DNA from: Myxococcus virescens
GTDB lineage: Bacteria > Myxococcota > Myxococcia > Myxococcales > Myxococcaceae
Length of the DNA stretch: 64,000 nt
Assembly (NCBI RefSeq): GCF_900101905.1
Contig: NZ_FNAJ01000001.1
Span: forward strand, 1,303,351 to 1,367,350
Direction of reading: 5' to 3'
Shown: positions 53,108-60,896 of the stretch, one piece after another
How positions within the stretch are numbered: the first letter of the stretch is position 1
How the letters are laid out: every line of letters starts with the position of its first letter
Made by a program: the position numbers and the translations under genes
Notes under the pieces: model-generated
The model's input: the letters and a program-made list of their open reading frames with translations, nothing else
The model's database searches: none
Told to the model about the DNA's origin: nothing

Positions 53108-54745
53108 TCACGGGGTCGCGGGCGGCTGCACGGCCATGCCGCGGACGGACAGGTCCGTCGAGAGGGGCTGCCCCCAGATGTTCTCGTAGGTGCCATTGAT
53201 TCCACGGCTACCCAACGTCGAGAAACTCACTTGCAGCGGAGCCGTGCTGGGCGTCAGTGCCACCGAACCCGCGTACACGAAGTAATAACGGGTGCTGTAG
53301 TTCGACAACCTGATGCCGAAAACAGGGGATTCAGCAGGCGTGCGGGTCTGCACCGGACGAGTAGGCTCGTCGATGTAAAGGTCGAACCCGATGGGGTACC
53401 CGACCTCCCCCACGGCATCTCCTGGGGCACCGCTGTTGTTGATATCCGCGTCGAAGAACACCTGGACGTACTGCCCCGTGAAGAACGTGCGCGCGACGGG
53501 GTGCGTGAAGTTGATGTAGACGACCTCACCCGGATTGAGGGTCGGCGTTCCAACGGTAGAGGTCTCCTGGTAGCGAGCCTCCGCGATGGCCGTCGCCTGC
53601 TGCGGACCGGTCGCAGCACCGGCGAAGAAGTAACCCACGGTGCTATAGAGCGAACCGCCCTCCGCGGAGACCGCGCGCACGTCCAGGTTGTACTCCTTGC
53701 CCTCGACGGTGCCCCCGGGGTTGATGGTCGCGCTGTAGCCACCGTTGTTCACGGTCGCCGTCACGCCCAGCGACTCCCGCGCGTACTCGTCCGTCATGCG
53801 AACGAGCAGCGAACCCTGCTGAATGGGCTGGTTGAAGAACAGGTGAATGAGCTCGCCCGGGCGGACCAGGTTGCGCAGAGGATGGAAGTCAGCGCCGCCG
53901 CCCCGGAGGCTGGCCACGTTGCTGCTCTCGATGCTCAGCGGCACGTTCTGCGGCCGCGAGTACGGCAGGCTGATGAGCCGCGTGGTGCTGTTGGCCACCA
54001 CCTCAGCCCCAGAATACGTGCTGACGTAGCCCCCCGTATCCGGGATGCCGTCACCGTTGGCGTCGATGGGCGACACCCACAGCCTGTACTCGCCATTGCC
54101 GTTGCGCAGGCGCGCCAGCTCAGACGCGCTCGGGATGCCCGTGAAGGTGAGCAGGCCCTGCTCGTTCGCGGTTGCCTCCACCACCACGGAGCTCACCATC
54201 GACGAGGACTCATCGCCGTTGGAGATGGCACCGGCCGGCGTGGCCTCCAGCGTCGCCCGAACACCCGCCGCGGGACGGCCCTGCGGCGTCACCACCAGGA
54301 AGTTCAGCGTGCCGTCCAGCCGCGCCAGGGTGATGGGGCCGAAGCTCGCGTTGCCGTTGTTGATGGGGACGTTGCCCGCGGACGACGGAACCTGCGCCGT
54401 CGCGCGCAGCGTGGCATAGCCCGCCTTGGAGAACGTCAGCAGCACGTGCGAACCGGCCGGGACGTTCTTGTAGGTGAAGTTGCCCTTCGCATCCGAGATG
54501 GCCGACACCGGCTCCGCCGAGCTGCCGATGGTCATCTCCACCGTGACCTCGGTCAGCGGCCGCAGGTCCGTGCTCAGCACCTGGCCGGACACCGTGCCCT
54601 TGGGATTGGCGGGCGTCACCACCGTCACAGTGTCCGGTTCGCGCACGCCGTCCGCGATTCCGTCTCCGTCCGCGTCAACCAGGTCGTCTCCACAACCGAA
54701 CGCCAGGAACGGAACCACGGCCATTACCAGATGCTTCTTCATCAT
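53108..54745 (-). CDS. Lipoprotein with carboxypeptidase-regulatory-like domain
   Basis: A 545-residue lipoprotein: signal with lipobox (FLAFGC), an acidic calcium-type loop (DADGDGIADG), a carboxypeptidase-regulatory-like beta domain (GTVSGQVLSTDLRPLTEVTV to KNVPAGSHVLLTFSKAGY), a second similar domain (GTLNFLVVTPQGRPAAGV) and C-terminal Ig-like strands (RPGELIHLFFNQPI, NPGEVVYINFTHPV). No catalytic motif. Such proteins are surface adhesins or scaffold components. The gene ends in a strong terminator. Start 54745 or 54742 (two adjacent ATGs). Confidence 0.85.
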   Translation of the reverse strand: MMKKHLVMAVVPFLAFGCGDDLVDADGDGIADGVREPDTVTVVTPANPKGTVSGQVLSTDLRPLTEVTVEMTIGSSAEPVSAISDAKGNFTYKNVPAGSHVLLTFSKAGYATLRATAQVPSSAGNVPINNGNASFGPITLARLDGTLNFLVVTPQGRPAAGVRATLEATPAGAISNGDESSSMVSSVVVEATANEQGLLTFTGIPSASELARLRNGNGEYRLWVSPIDANGDGIPDTGGYVSTYSGAEVVANSTTRLISLPYSRPQNVPLSIESSNVASLRGGGADFHPLRNLVRPGELIHLFFNQPIQQGSLLVRMTDEYARESLGVTATVNNGGYSATINPGGTVEGKEYNLDVRAVSAEGGSLYSTVGYFFAGAATGPQQATAIAEARYQETSTVGTPTLNPGEVVYINFTHPVARTFFTGQYVQVFFDADINNSGAPGDAVGEVGYPIGFDLYIDEPTRPVQTRTPAESPVFGIRLSNYSTRYYFVYAGSVALTPSTAPLQVSFSTLGSRGINGTYENIWGQPLSTDLSVRGMAVQPPATP

Positions 54746-55000
54746 CCCCGCCTTGAAAGAAAAGTCCCCAAGTATCGCCGCCTCAACACTTCATGAGGCG
54801 TCAGCCGGACACTCTCCGACACTTGCCCGTTCCGTCAAGAAGCCCCCCTGATTCAAAGCGGGTTCTCATCGACCGAGACGCCCGTAACCGGGTGTGTCAC
54901 GGATCACTCGGAGAACCCCGTATGCCCTCATGGACATGAGTCACCGTTGACCCGATGACGTGACCCACCCGGGCTTTCCCCGGACTGCTAGCGTGAGCCC

Positions 55001-55453
55001 ATGCCGGATGTCTTGGATGTGAATGACCCATGTCTCGGCTGCGCCATCGTGCGCGGTGAAACACGACCCGTGGGAGGCGTCATCGCGCGCACACCGGGAC
55101 TGGTGCTGCATGGCGTGGCGGGTCCCAGCCCCGTGCCCGGCTGGGTCGTCATCTCCAGCGCCCGGCACGTGCGCGCCTGGTATGACCTGGAGCCGGACGC
55201 GGCGAGCGAGCTCGGCCCCTTCGCCGCCCGGGTCATGCGCGCCCAGCGCGAGGTGCTGGGCGCCGAACACGCCTACGCCTTCGCCATTGGCGATGTGCTG
55301 CGCCACTTCCACCTGCACCTCGTCCCCCGCTATTCGCAGACGCCGCAGCGGCTCTGGGGCCGGGCCGCCTTCGACGCCCCCGCCTCCGACCACCTCCCCG
55401 CGCAGCAACTGGAGGCCGCGGCGCAGGCGCTCGCCGCCGCGCTGGCGGGCTGA
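55001..55453 (+). CDS. HIT family hydrolase
   Basis: A 150-residue protein with the histidine-triad signature HFHLHLVPRY and an N-terminal Cys pair (CLGCAIVRGE) as in many HIT proteins, where it may bind zinc. HIT enzymes hydrolyse or transfer nucleotidyl groups, for example dinucleoside polyphosphates or nucleoside phosphoramidates. It is cytoplasmic. The ATG at 55001 is the family's start. The large helicase gene follows 68 bases downstream and could share the transcript. Confidence 0.93.
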   Translation: MPDVLDVNDPCLGCAIVRGETRPVGGVIARTPGLVLHGVAGPSPVPGWVVISSARHVRAWYDLEPDAASELGPFAARVMRAQREVLGAEHAYAFAIGDVLRHFHLHLVPRYSQTPQRLWGRAAFDAPASDHLPAQQLEAAAQALAAALAG

Positions 55454-55521
55454 AGCCCGGGCCCAGAGCCACCCTCGCGTGATAGAGACAGCGGCCTCCC
55501 CTCCCGTCGAGAGGTGCCGCC

Positions 55522-58500
55522 TTGTCGCCCGAGCCCCGCAACCGCGTCCTTGAGAAGATGCTTGAGCGGCTCTACGCCGCGCTCGCATCCGGCCCCAGCC
55601 TCAACAGCCGGCCGCACAACAGCCGCCAGCGCGTAGACCTCGCCACGCTGAGCCGGTTGGATGGCACCGCGCCCCACACCTTGCTGGCCGCCCTGCTCGG
55701 AGAGAAGGCCCAGGCCCGGCTCGTGGTGAAGCCGCCGCCTCCGCCTCCCGAGGCTCGCCCTCGCAAGGGCTCCGCCCAGGCCCGCGCCGCTCGCACCCAG
55801 GACGACGATGCCACGGGGACGGATGCCGACGACCTGCTGGACGCGGCGCCCAAGGCCGCGCACGCACTGGACGAAAACCACGTCCCTTCCCGCGACGTGG
55901 CTTCCGACGCCGCGCTTCCGCTGGACAACCCCCAAGAGCCTTCCCGCCACGCGCGTCCCGACAACGCGCCTCCGCCGGATGAGGCCCCCGCGCCTTCCCG
56001 CGCGGAGGAGGAGCAGCAGGACCTGCTCCGCAAGCTGGCCACCATCGTCGAGGACGCCCGTACCTTCGAGCAGGACACCGGCGCGCACGTCCTTCACGTG
56101 GGCTTTCCCCTGCTCCACCTGCCACCGGGCGCCAAGGACAAGCGTGGCTTCGGCACCCGGCGAATCCTGGCCCCCATCGCCTTCATCCCCGTGCGGCTCA
56201 CGCTCAAGAAGGGCCGCGTGCCGTCGGTGGAGCTGGAAGGCGCCGAGGCCGGCGTGGACCGGGTGGCCCCCAACACCGCGCTGCTCGCCTGGCTGGAGCA
56301 GCAGACGGGCCAGCGGCTGGGCGACCTCTTCGCGGATGAAGCGGGCGAGGACCCGTGGCGCGAGCTGAACGAACTGGTGGCCGCCGTGTGCAAGGCCATG
56401 GAGCTGCCCGCGCCCACCCCCTTCTCGCCGGAAACCCTCCTGGCCCCCATTCCGCGTGGCGACGATTCCCAGCCCCAGGCCGCCATCCTCCCCAGCGCCG
56501 TGCTGGGTCTGTACCCCCTGTCCAACCAGAGCCTCGTGGACGACATGCGCGCGCTCCTGGACGGAGAACCCATCTCCGGCCCGCTGGAGAGCTTCCTCCG
56601 CGTGGATGTCTCTCTCGGCCTGCCCCCGGGACACGGCGGCGGCGAGCCCAACCTGGAGGGGCTCAAGCGCACGGAAGAGGAGCGGCTCGTCACACTCGCG
56701 GACCCGTGCCAGGCGCGCGCGGTGCGGCTGGCACGCAGCAGCCGGGGGCTCGTCATCCATGGGCCTCCGGGCACGGGCAAGTCGCAGACCATCGCCAATG
56801 CCATTGGCGACCACCTGGCGCGCGGGGAGCGCGTGTTGCTCGTCTGCGACAAGCGCACCGCGCTGGACGTGGTGAAGCACCGCCTGGACCATCTCGGCCT
56901 GGGACACCTGTGCGCCGTCGTCCACGACGCCCAGCGTGACCAGCGCGACCTCTACATGGGCATCCGCGAGCAGCTCGACACGTTGCCGGAGACACGGACC
57001 GACGCGGCCGTGGCCAAGGAACTGGCGCGCATCGACACGGAGCTCCAGTCCCTCCATGACGAGCTGACGGCCGCCGACCGAGCCCTCTCCGAGCGCCCCG
57101 ACGGAGGCACCGCGCCCTCCTTCCACGAACTGGTGGGCCAGTGGTTCTCCGTGGAGGCCCCCGCCGCGCTCACGCCCGCCGTGTCGAGCCTCGCCCACGC
57201 ACGGCTGGGCGACGTGACGCCGCACGAGCGCGAGGTGCGCGAGGTGCTGGAGCGCGGCGGCAAGGAAGGCTATCCGGAGAACCCGTGGCGCGAGGCCCTG
57301 GGCGGGGAGCTCGCCACGTACCTGGCGACGCCGCTGGCCACCTACCGCGAGCGCCTGAGCGCTGTCGACAGCGCGGCACGGGACGCGGATGCGCTCGTGT
57401 CACCAGACGTGCCTGTCTTCGGCGCGGACCCTCGGGCCGAGGGCGCGGCGCGCGCCGCCTTCGCGGAGAAGCTGGCACCACTGCTGGAGTCGGCCCGTCC
57501 GGACGTCCTCGCGCGCTGGGGCTCGGCGACGCCGGACGCGGTCCAGGCCGCGCGGACACAGCTCGACGGGCTGGCGGCACAGCGGCAGGTGCTCGCGGAA
57601 GGGCCGCTGGACGCGGAGCTGGCGCTGGTCCACCGCGAGCAGCCCCAGGCCTTGAGTGTGCTCGCCACCGCGATGGCCGCGCTGGGTTCGTACCTGGACA
57701 TCGCTCGCAAGTGGTACGCGTTCTTCTACTTCGCGCGGAAGGCCGGGGCGCGCCGGGTGCTCCAGCAGTTCGGTCTGACGCTGAGCATCCTCGCCGCGGA
57801 GCGCGTCACGCGGTTCTTCACGGGTGTGAAGGCCCGCGCGCTGCTCACCGAGTACCACCGCACCACGCTCGTCCCGGGCGATACCGCGACGCTCACCGAC
57901 GAGTCCTTGTCCCAGACGCTTCGCACCCACGCGGCGCTCTTCGAGTTGCTGCAGGAGTTGGAGCGCACGCCCTTGCTCGCGTCGTGCCGGGACGCGGTGC
58001 GGGCGGCCCTGACGGCGGACGCGGAGGCTCGCGCGGCGCTGCTGGCGGGCCTGCGGCTGTCCGCGGCCCGAGGCGACGCCGTCGCGCGGCTGGAGGCCCG
58101 GCTCACCGAAGCGGGGCTCTTCTCCGCGTCGTGGCTCGACTCGCGCTCGCGTGGGCTGCGCTCGGGCGAGCGTTTGGCATCCGTCACCACCGCCCTGGTG
58201 TCACGGCTCCCCACCGTGGAAGGTCTGTTACGCATGCGCGCGGTGCTGACGGGCATGCCTCCGGCGCTGGAGTCCGCCGTGGAGCGGCTGGCGCGCCAGG
58301 GCGCGGAGGCCGAGGCCGGCTGGCGCGCGGTGTTGAAGGCGACGCTGGCGGCGGAAGCCTCCGCGCGCCTGAAGGAGGCTCCGGCGCTCCAGCACATCGA
58401 CGCCGAGCGCGTGCGCACCACCCATTCGCACTACCGTATGCTGGAGGAGAAGAAGCGGGTCCTCGTGCGCGACGCCCTGGTCCACCGCTGGACACAGCGC

Positions 58501-60114
58501 CAGCGCGAGCGGCTGCTCGCGGGCACGGGCGGCCGGCTCAACGGGCAGGGCGCGGAGCTCCGCCGACGGCTGATGCTGCGAGGAGAGCGCGCCCTGCGCG
58601 TGCGTCAGGTCATCGCCACCGGGCAAGGCATCGAAGGGGGCGACCCGCTCTTCGACGTCCGCCCCGTGTGGATGGCCAGCCCGCAGACCGTGGCGCAAAT
58701 CTTCCCCCGCCGCCCCATCTTCGACGTCGTCATCTTCGACGAGTCCTCGCAGTGCCGGCTGGAGGAGGCCCTGCCCGTCCTCACCCGCGCCCACCGCGTG
58801 GTCATCGCCGGTGACCCGAAGCAGTTGCCACCCACGCGCTTCTTCGAATCCGCCGTGGTGCAGAACGCGGAGCAGGAGGCCGAAAGCGAGCAGGGCCTCT
58901 TCGAGGAGCAGCAATCCGAGGTGGAGGACCTGCTGTCGGCGGCGCTCAACCTCGACATCGACCAGTGCTACCTGGACGTGCACTACCGCTCCCAGAACGC
59001 GGACCTCATCGCCTTCAGCAACGACCACTTCTACGACAAGCGGCTCCAGGCCATTCCCGCGCACCCGTCCCACAGCGTGCCCCACGCGCCATTGCGGCTG
59101 CTCCCCGTGGGCGGCACCTATGAGAAGCGCACCAACCTGGTGGAGGCTCGCGCCGTGGGCTCGCTGGTGAAGGAGCTGCTCTCACGGCCGCAGCCGCCGT
59201 CCATTGGCATCGCGTGCTTCAACCTCACCCAGCGCGACGCCATCAACGACGTCCTCGATGAGATGGCCGCCAGCGATGCGTCCTTCGCGGCGCGGCTGGC
59301 CGAAGCGCGCGTGCGCCGGGGCTCGGGCTCATTCGAGGGGCTCTTCGTGAAGAATCTGGAGAACGTCCAGGGCGACGAGCGGGACCACCTCATCATCAGC
59401 ACCACCTACGGCCCGGACCGGCACGGCCGCTTCTACCGGCGCTTCGGTCCGCTGGGCAGCGCGGGCGGAGGCCGGCGGCTCAACGTGCTGGTGACGCGAG
59501 CGCGGGAGCAGATTCACCTCGTCACCTCGATTCCGCGCGAGTCCTACCAGTCCGCGCCCCCCATGGAAGCGGGCCGGCAGCCCAACGGCGGCTGGCTCCT
59601 CTTCGCGTACCTGCGCTTCGCGGAGGCCTTGGAATCGGCCTACGCCCAGGACGCCCAGCGCGAGCCCGAGGACACCGTGTCCGAGGCGTCGCGGCCCGCC
59701 GAGACAGCGGAGGTGTTCGTGAGGCCCACGGACGCGGGCTCGGCCTTCGCGCAGGCCCTGGCAGGACATCTGGCCACGCAGCACCGCGTGTCCTCGGAGG
59801 TCCACTGGGGCAATGACGGCTTCTGCGTGGACGTCGCGCTCCGGCACCCCACCCGCCCAGGCGATGTCACCGTCGGCGTGCTGTGTGACGGCACGCGCTA
59901 CCCCAAGGCCGCGGACCGCGTGGAGTGGGACCTCTTCCGCACCGGCGTGCTGGAAGGCCAGGGCTGGCAGCTCGTGCGGATGTGGACGCCCTCCTTCTTC
60001 CGCGACCCCGAGGGTGCCACCACCCAGGTCCTCCAGGCCGCGGGCGACAAGCTGATGCGCGAGCCTTCCGCCTCGCCTCAGGCGGCCATGTCCGCGCGGG
60101 GCGTGGTGCACTGA
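55522..60114 (+). CDS. SF1 helicase with nuclease-like C-terminus
   Basis: A 1530-residue protein. An N-terminal region of about 400 residues with a disordered Ala/Pro/Asp stretch is followed by a split superfamily 1 helicase of the DNA2/NAM7 (UPF1-like) type: GPPGTGKSQT (414-423), VVIFDESSQC (Asp1073), VIAGDPKQLPPTRF, DVHYRSQN, ENVQGDERDHLIIS and NVLVTRAREQIHL. About 500 residues of helical insertion lie between the two halves. The last 120 residues (FCVDVALRHP, VGVLCDGTRYPKAADRVEW and FRTGVLEGQGWQLVRMWTPSF) resemble the restriction-endonuclease-fold tail often fused to such helicases. TTG start at 55522 with GAGGTG five bases upstream. It may act in DNA/RNA repair or defence; no partner genes are visible. 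Confidence 0.9.
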   Translation: MSPEPRNRVLEKMLERLYAALASGPSLNSRPHNSRQRVDLATLSRLDGTAPHTLLAALLGEKAQARLVVKPPPPPPEARPRKGSAQARAARTQDDDATGTDADDLLDAAPKAAHALDENHVPSRDVASDAALPLDNPQEPSRHARPDNAPPPDEAPAPSRAEEEQQDLLRKLATIVEDARTFEQDTGAHVLHVGFPLLHLPPGAKDKRGFGTRRILAPIAFIPVRLTLKKGRVPSVELEGAEAGVDRVAPNTALLAWLEQQTGQRLGDLFADEAGEDPWRELNELVAAVCKAMELPAPTPFSPETLLAPIPRGDDSQPQAAILPSAVLGLYPLSNQSLVDDMRALLDGEPISGPLESFLRVDVSLGLPPGHGGGEPNLEGLKRTEEERLVTLADPCQARAVRLARSSRGLVIHGPPGTGKSQTIANAIGDHLARGERVLLVCDKRTALDVVKHRLDHLGLGHLCAVVHDAQRDQRDLYMGIREQLDTLPETRTDAAVAKELARIDTELQSLHDELTAADRALSERPDGGTAPSFHELVGQWFSVEAPAALTPAVSSLAHARLGDVTPHEREVREVLERGGKEGYPENPWREALGGELATYLATPLATYRERLSAVDSAARDADALVSPDVPVFGADPRAEGAARAAFAEKLAPLLESARPDVLARWGSATPDAVQAARTQLDGLAAQRQVLAEGPLDAELALVHREQPQALSVLATAMAALGSYLDIARKWYAFFYFARKAGARRVLQQFGLTLSILAAERVTRFFTGVKARALLTEYHRTTLVPGDTATLTDESLSQTLRTHAALFELLQELERTPLLASCRDAVRAALTADAEARAALLAGLRLSAARGDAVARLEARLTEAGLFSASWLDSRSRGLRSGERLASVTTALVSRLPTVEGLLRMRAVLTGMPPALESAVERLARQGAEAEAGWRAVLKATLAAEASARLKEAPALQHIDAERVRTTHSHYRMLEEKKRVLVRDALVHRWTQRQRERLLAGTGGRLNGQGAELRRRLMLRGERALRVRQVIATGQGIEGGDPLFDVRPVWMASPQTVAQIFPRRPIFDVVIFDESSQCRLEEALPVLTRAHRVVIAGDPKQLPPTRFFESAVVQNAEQEAESEQGLFEEQQSEVEDLLSAALNLDIDQCYLDVHYRSQNADLIAFSNDHFYDKRLQAIPAHPSHSVPHAPLRLLPVGGTYEKRTNLVEARAVGSLVKELLSRPQPPSIGIACFNLTQRDAINDVLDEMAASDASFAARLAEARVRRGSGSFEGLFVKNLENVQGDERDHLIISTTYGPDRHGRFYRRFGPLGSAGGGRRLNVLVTRAREQIHLVTSIPRESYQSAPPMEAGRQPNGGWLLFAYLRFAEALESAYAQDAQREPEDTVSEASRPAETAEVFVRPTDAGSAFAQALAGHLATQHRVSSEVHWGNDGFCVDVALRHPTRPGDVTVGVLCDGTRYPKAADRVEWDLFRTGVLEGQGWQLVRMWTPSFFRDPEGATTQVLQAAGDKLMREPSASPQAAMSARGVVH

Positions 60115-60127
60115 GGCGGAGGCGGCG

Positions 60128-60703
60128 TCACTTCGCCTTCGCCTCCGGCAGCCACAACACGCCGAGCTCCAGCTCCACCGCTTCAAAGGGCTCGGCGCGG
60201 ACGCGCTCGTCGTCCGACCACGTCCCCTGCTCGAGCCACTGTCCCCCGCTCAGCCGGAACACCTCCAGCGTCCGCGCCTGAGGGTCCACGAGCCAGACGT
60301 GCCCGACGCCCTCCCGCGCGTAGATGCGCTTCTTGCGCGAGCGGTCGAGGGAAGCCGTGGAGGGAGAGAGCACCTCGCAGACCCAGTCCGGTGGCTGCGT
60401 GAAGAAGGGCGTATCCGGGACTTCCGGCATCCGGTCGCGGCGCCAGCCCGCCAGGTCTGGCACCAGGACATCCGCGCCGAAGTGCAGCTCCGGCTCATCC
60501 AGGAAATACCAACCTCCAGGCCCGCCGCGTCCCCGCTCGAAAGGGCCGTACAGCTCTCCACCCAGCCGGGAGGTGGCCCGCGCATGTCGGCTCGCCGGTC
60601 TGGGCTGAGCGATGAGCTCCCCGTCGATAATCTGCCCCACCTGGTGTTCCGGCAGCGCCACCAGGTCCTCGTAGGTCGCCGGGCGCTTCGTCTCGTGGCC
60701 CAT
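60128..60703 (-). CDS. Uma2 family (DUF820) nuclease-like protein
   Basis: A 191-residue protein of the Uma2 family, a PD-(D/E)XK nuclease-like fold widely multiplied in cyanobacteria and some myxobacteria. Visible are ATYEDLVALPEHQVGQIIDGEL, the LVPDLAGWR strand with the expected acidic residue, WVCEVLSPST with the E-x-L motif, and RKKRIYAREGVGHVWLVD. No biochemical role is established. ATG 60703 matches the family start; 60754 and 60811 give longer frames. It is convergent with the helicase gene, with 13 bases between stops. Confidence 0.88.
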   Translation of the reverse strand: MGHETKRPATYEDLVALPEHQVGQIIDGELIAQPRPASRHARATSRLGGELYGPFERGRGGPGGWYFLDEPELHFGADVLVPDLAGWRRDRMPEVPDTPFFTQPPDWVCEVLSPSTASLDRSRKKRIYAREGVGHVWLVDPQARTLEVFRLSGGQWLEQGTWSDDERVRAEPFEAVELELGVLWLPEAKAK

Positions 60704-60896
60704 TCCCGTGTCCCGTTCCTCTCTCACCGTGATGGCCGACAGCTCCTGAATCATGGCCCCCGCCTCCCCGGAGTGGAACCCCACTCCTCGTTGCATGTCC
60801 AGGCTCGACATTACCCATCAGGTCCGACACCCTGTTGCCAACCCATAAGCCCCCATGGACCTCTCACCCCAGAGAGGGAAGAATGCTTGGCGTCCC

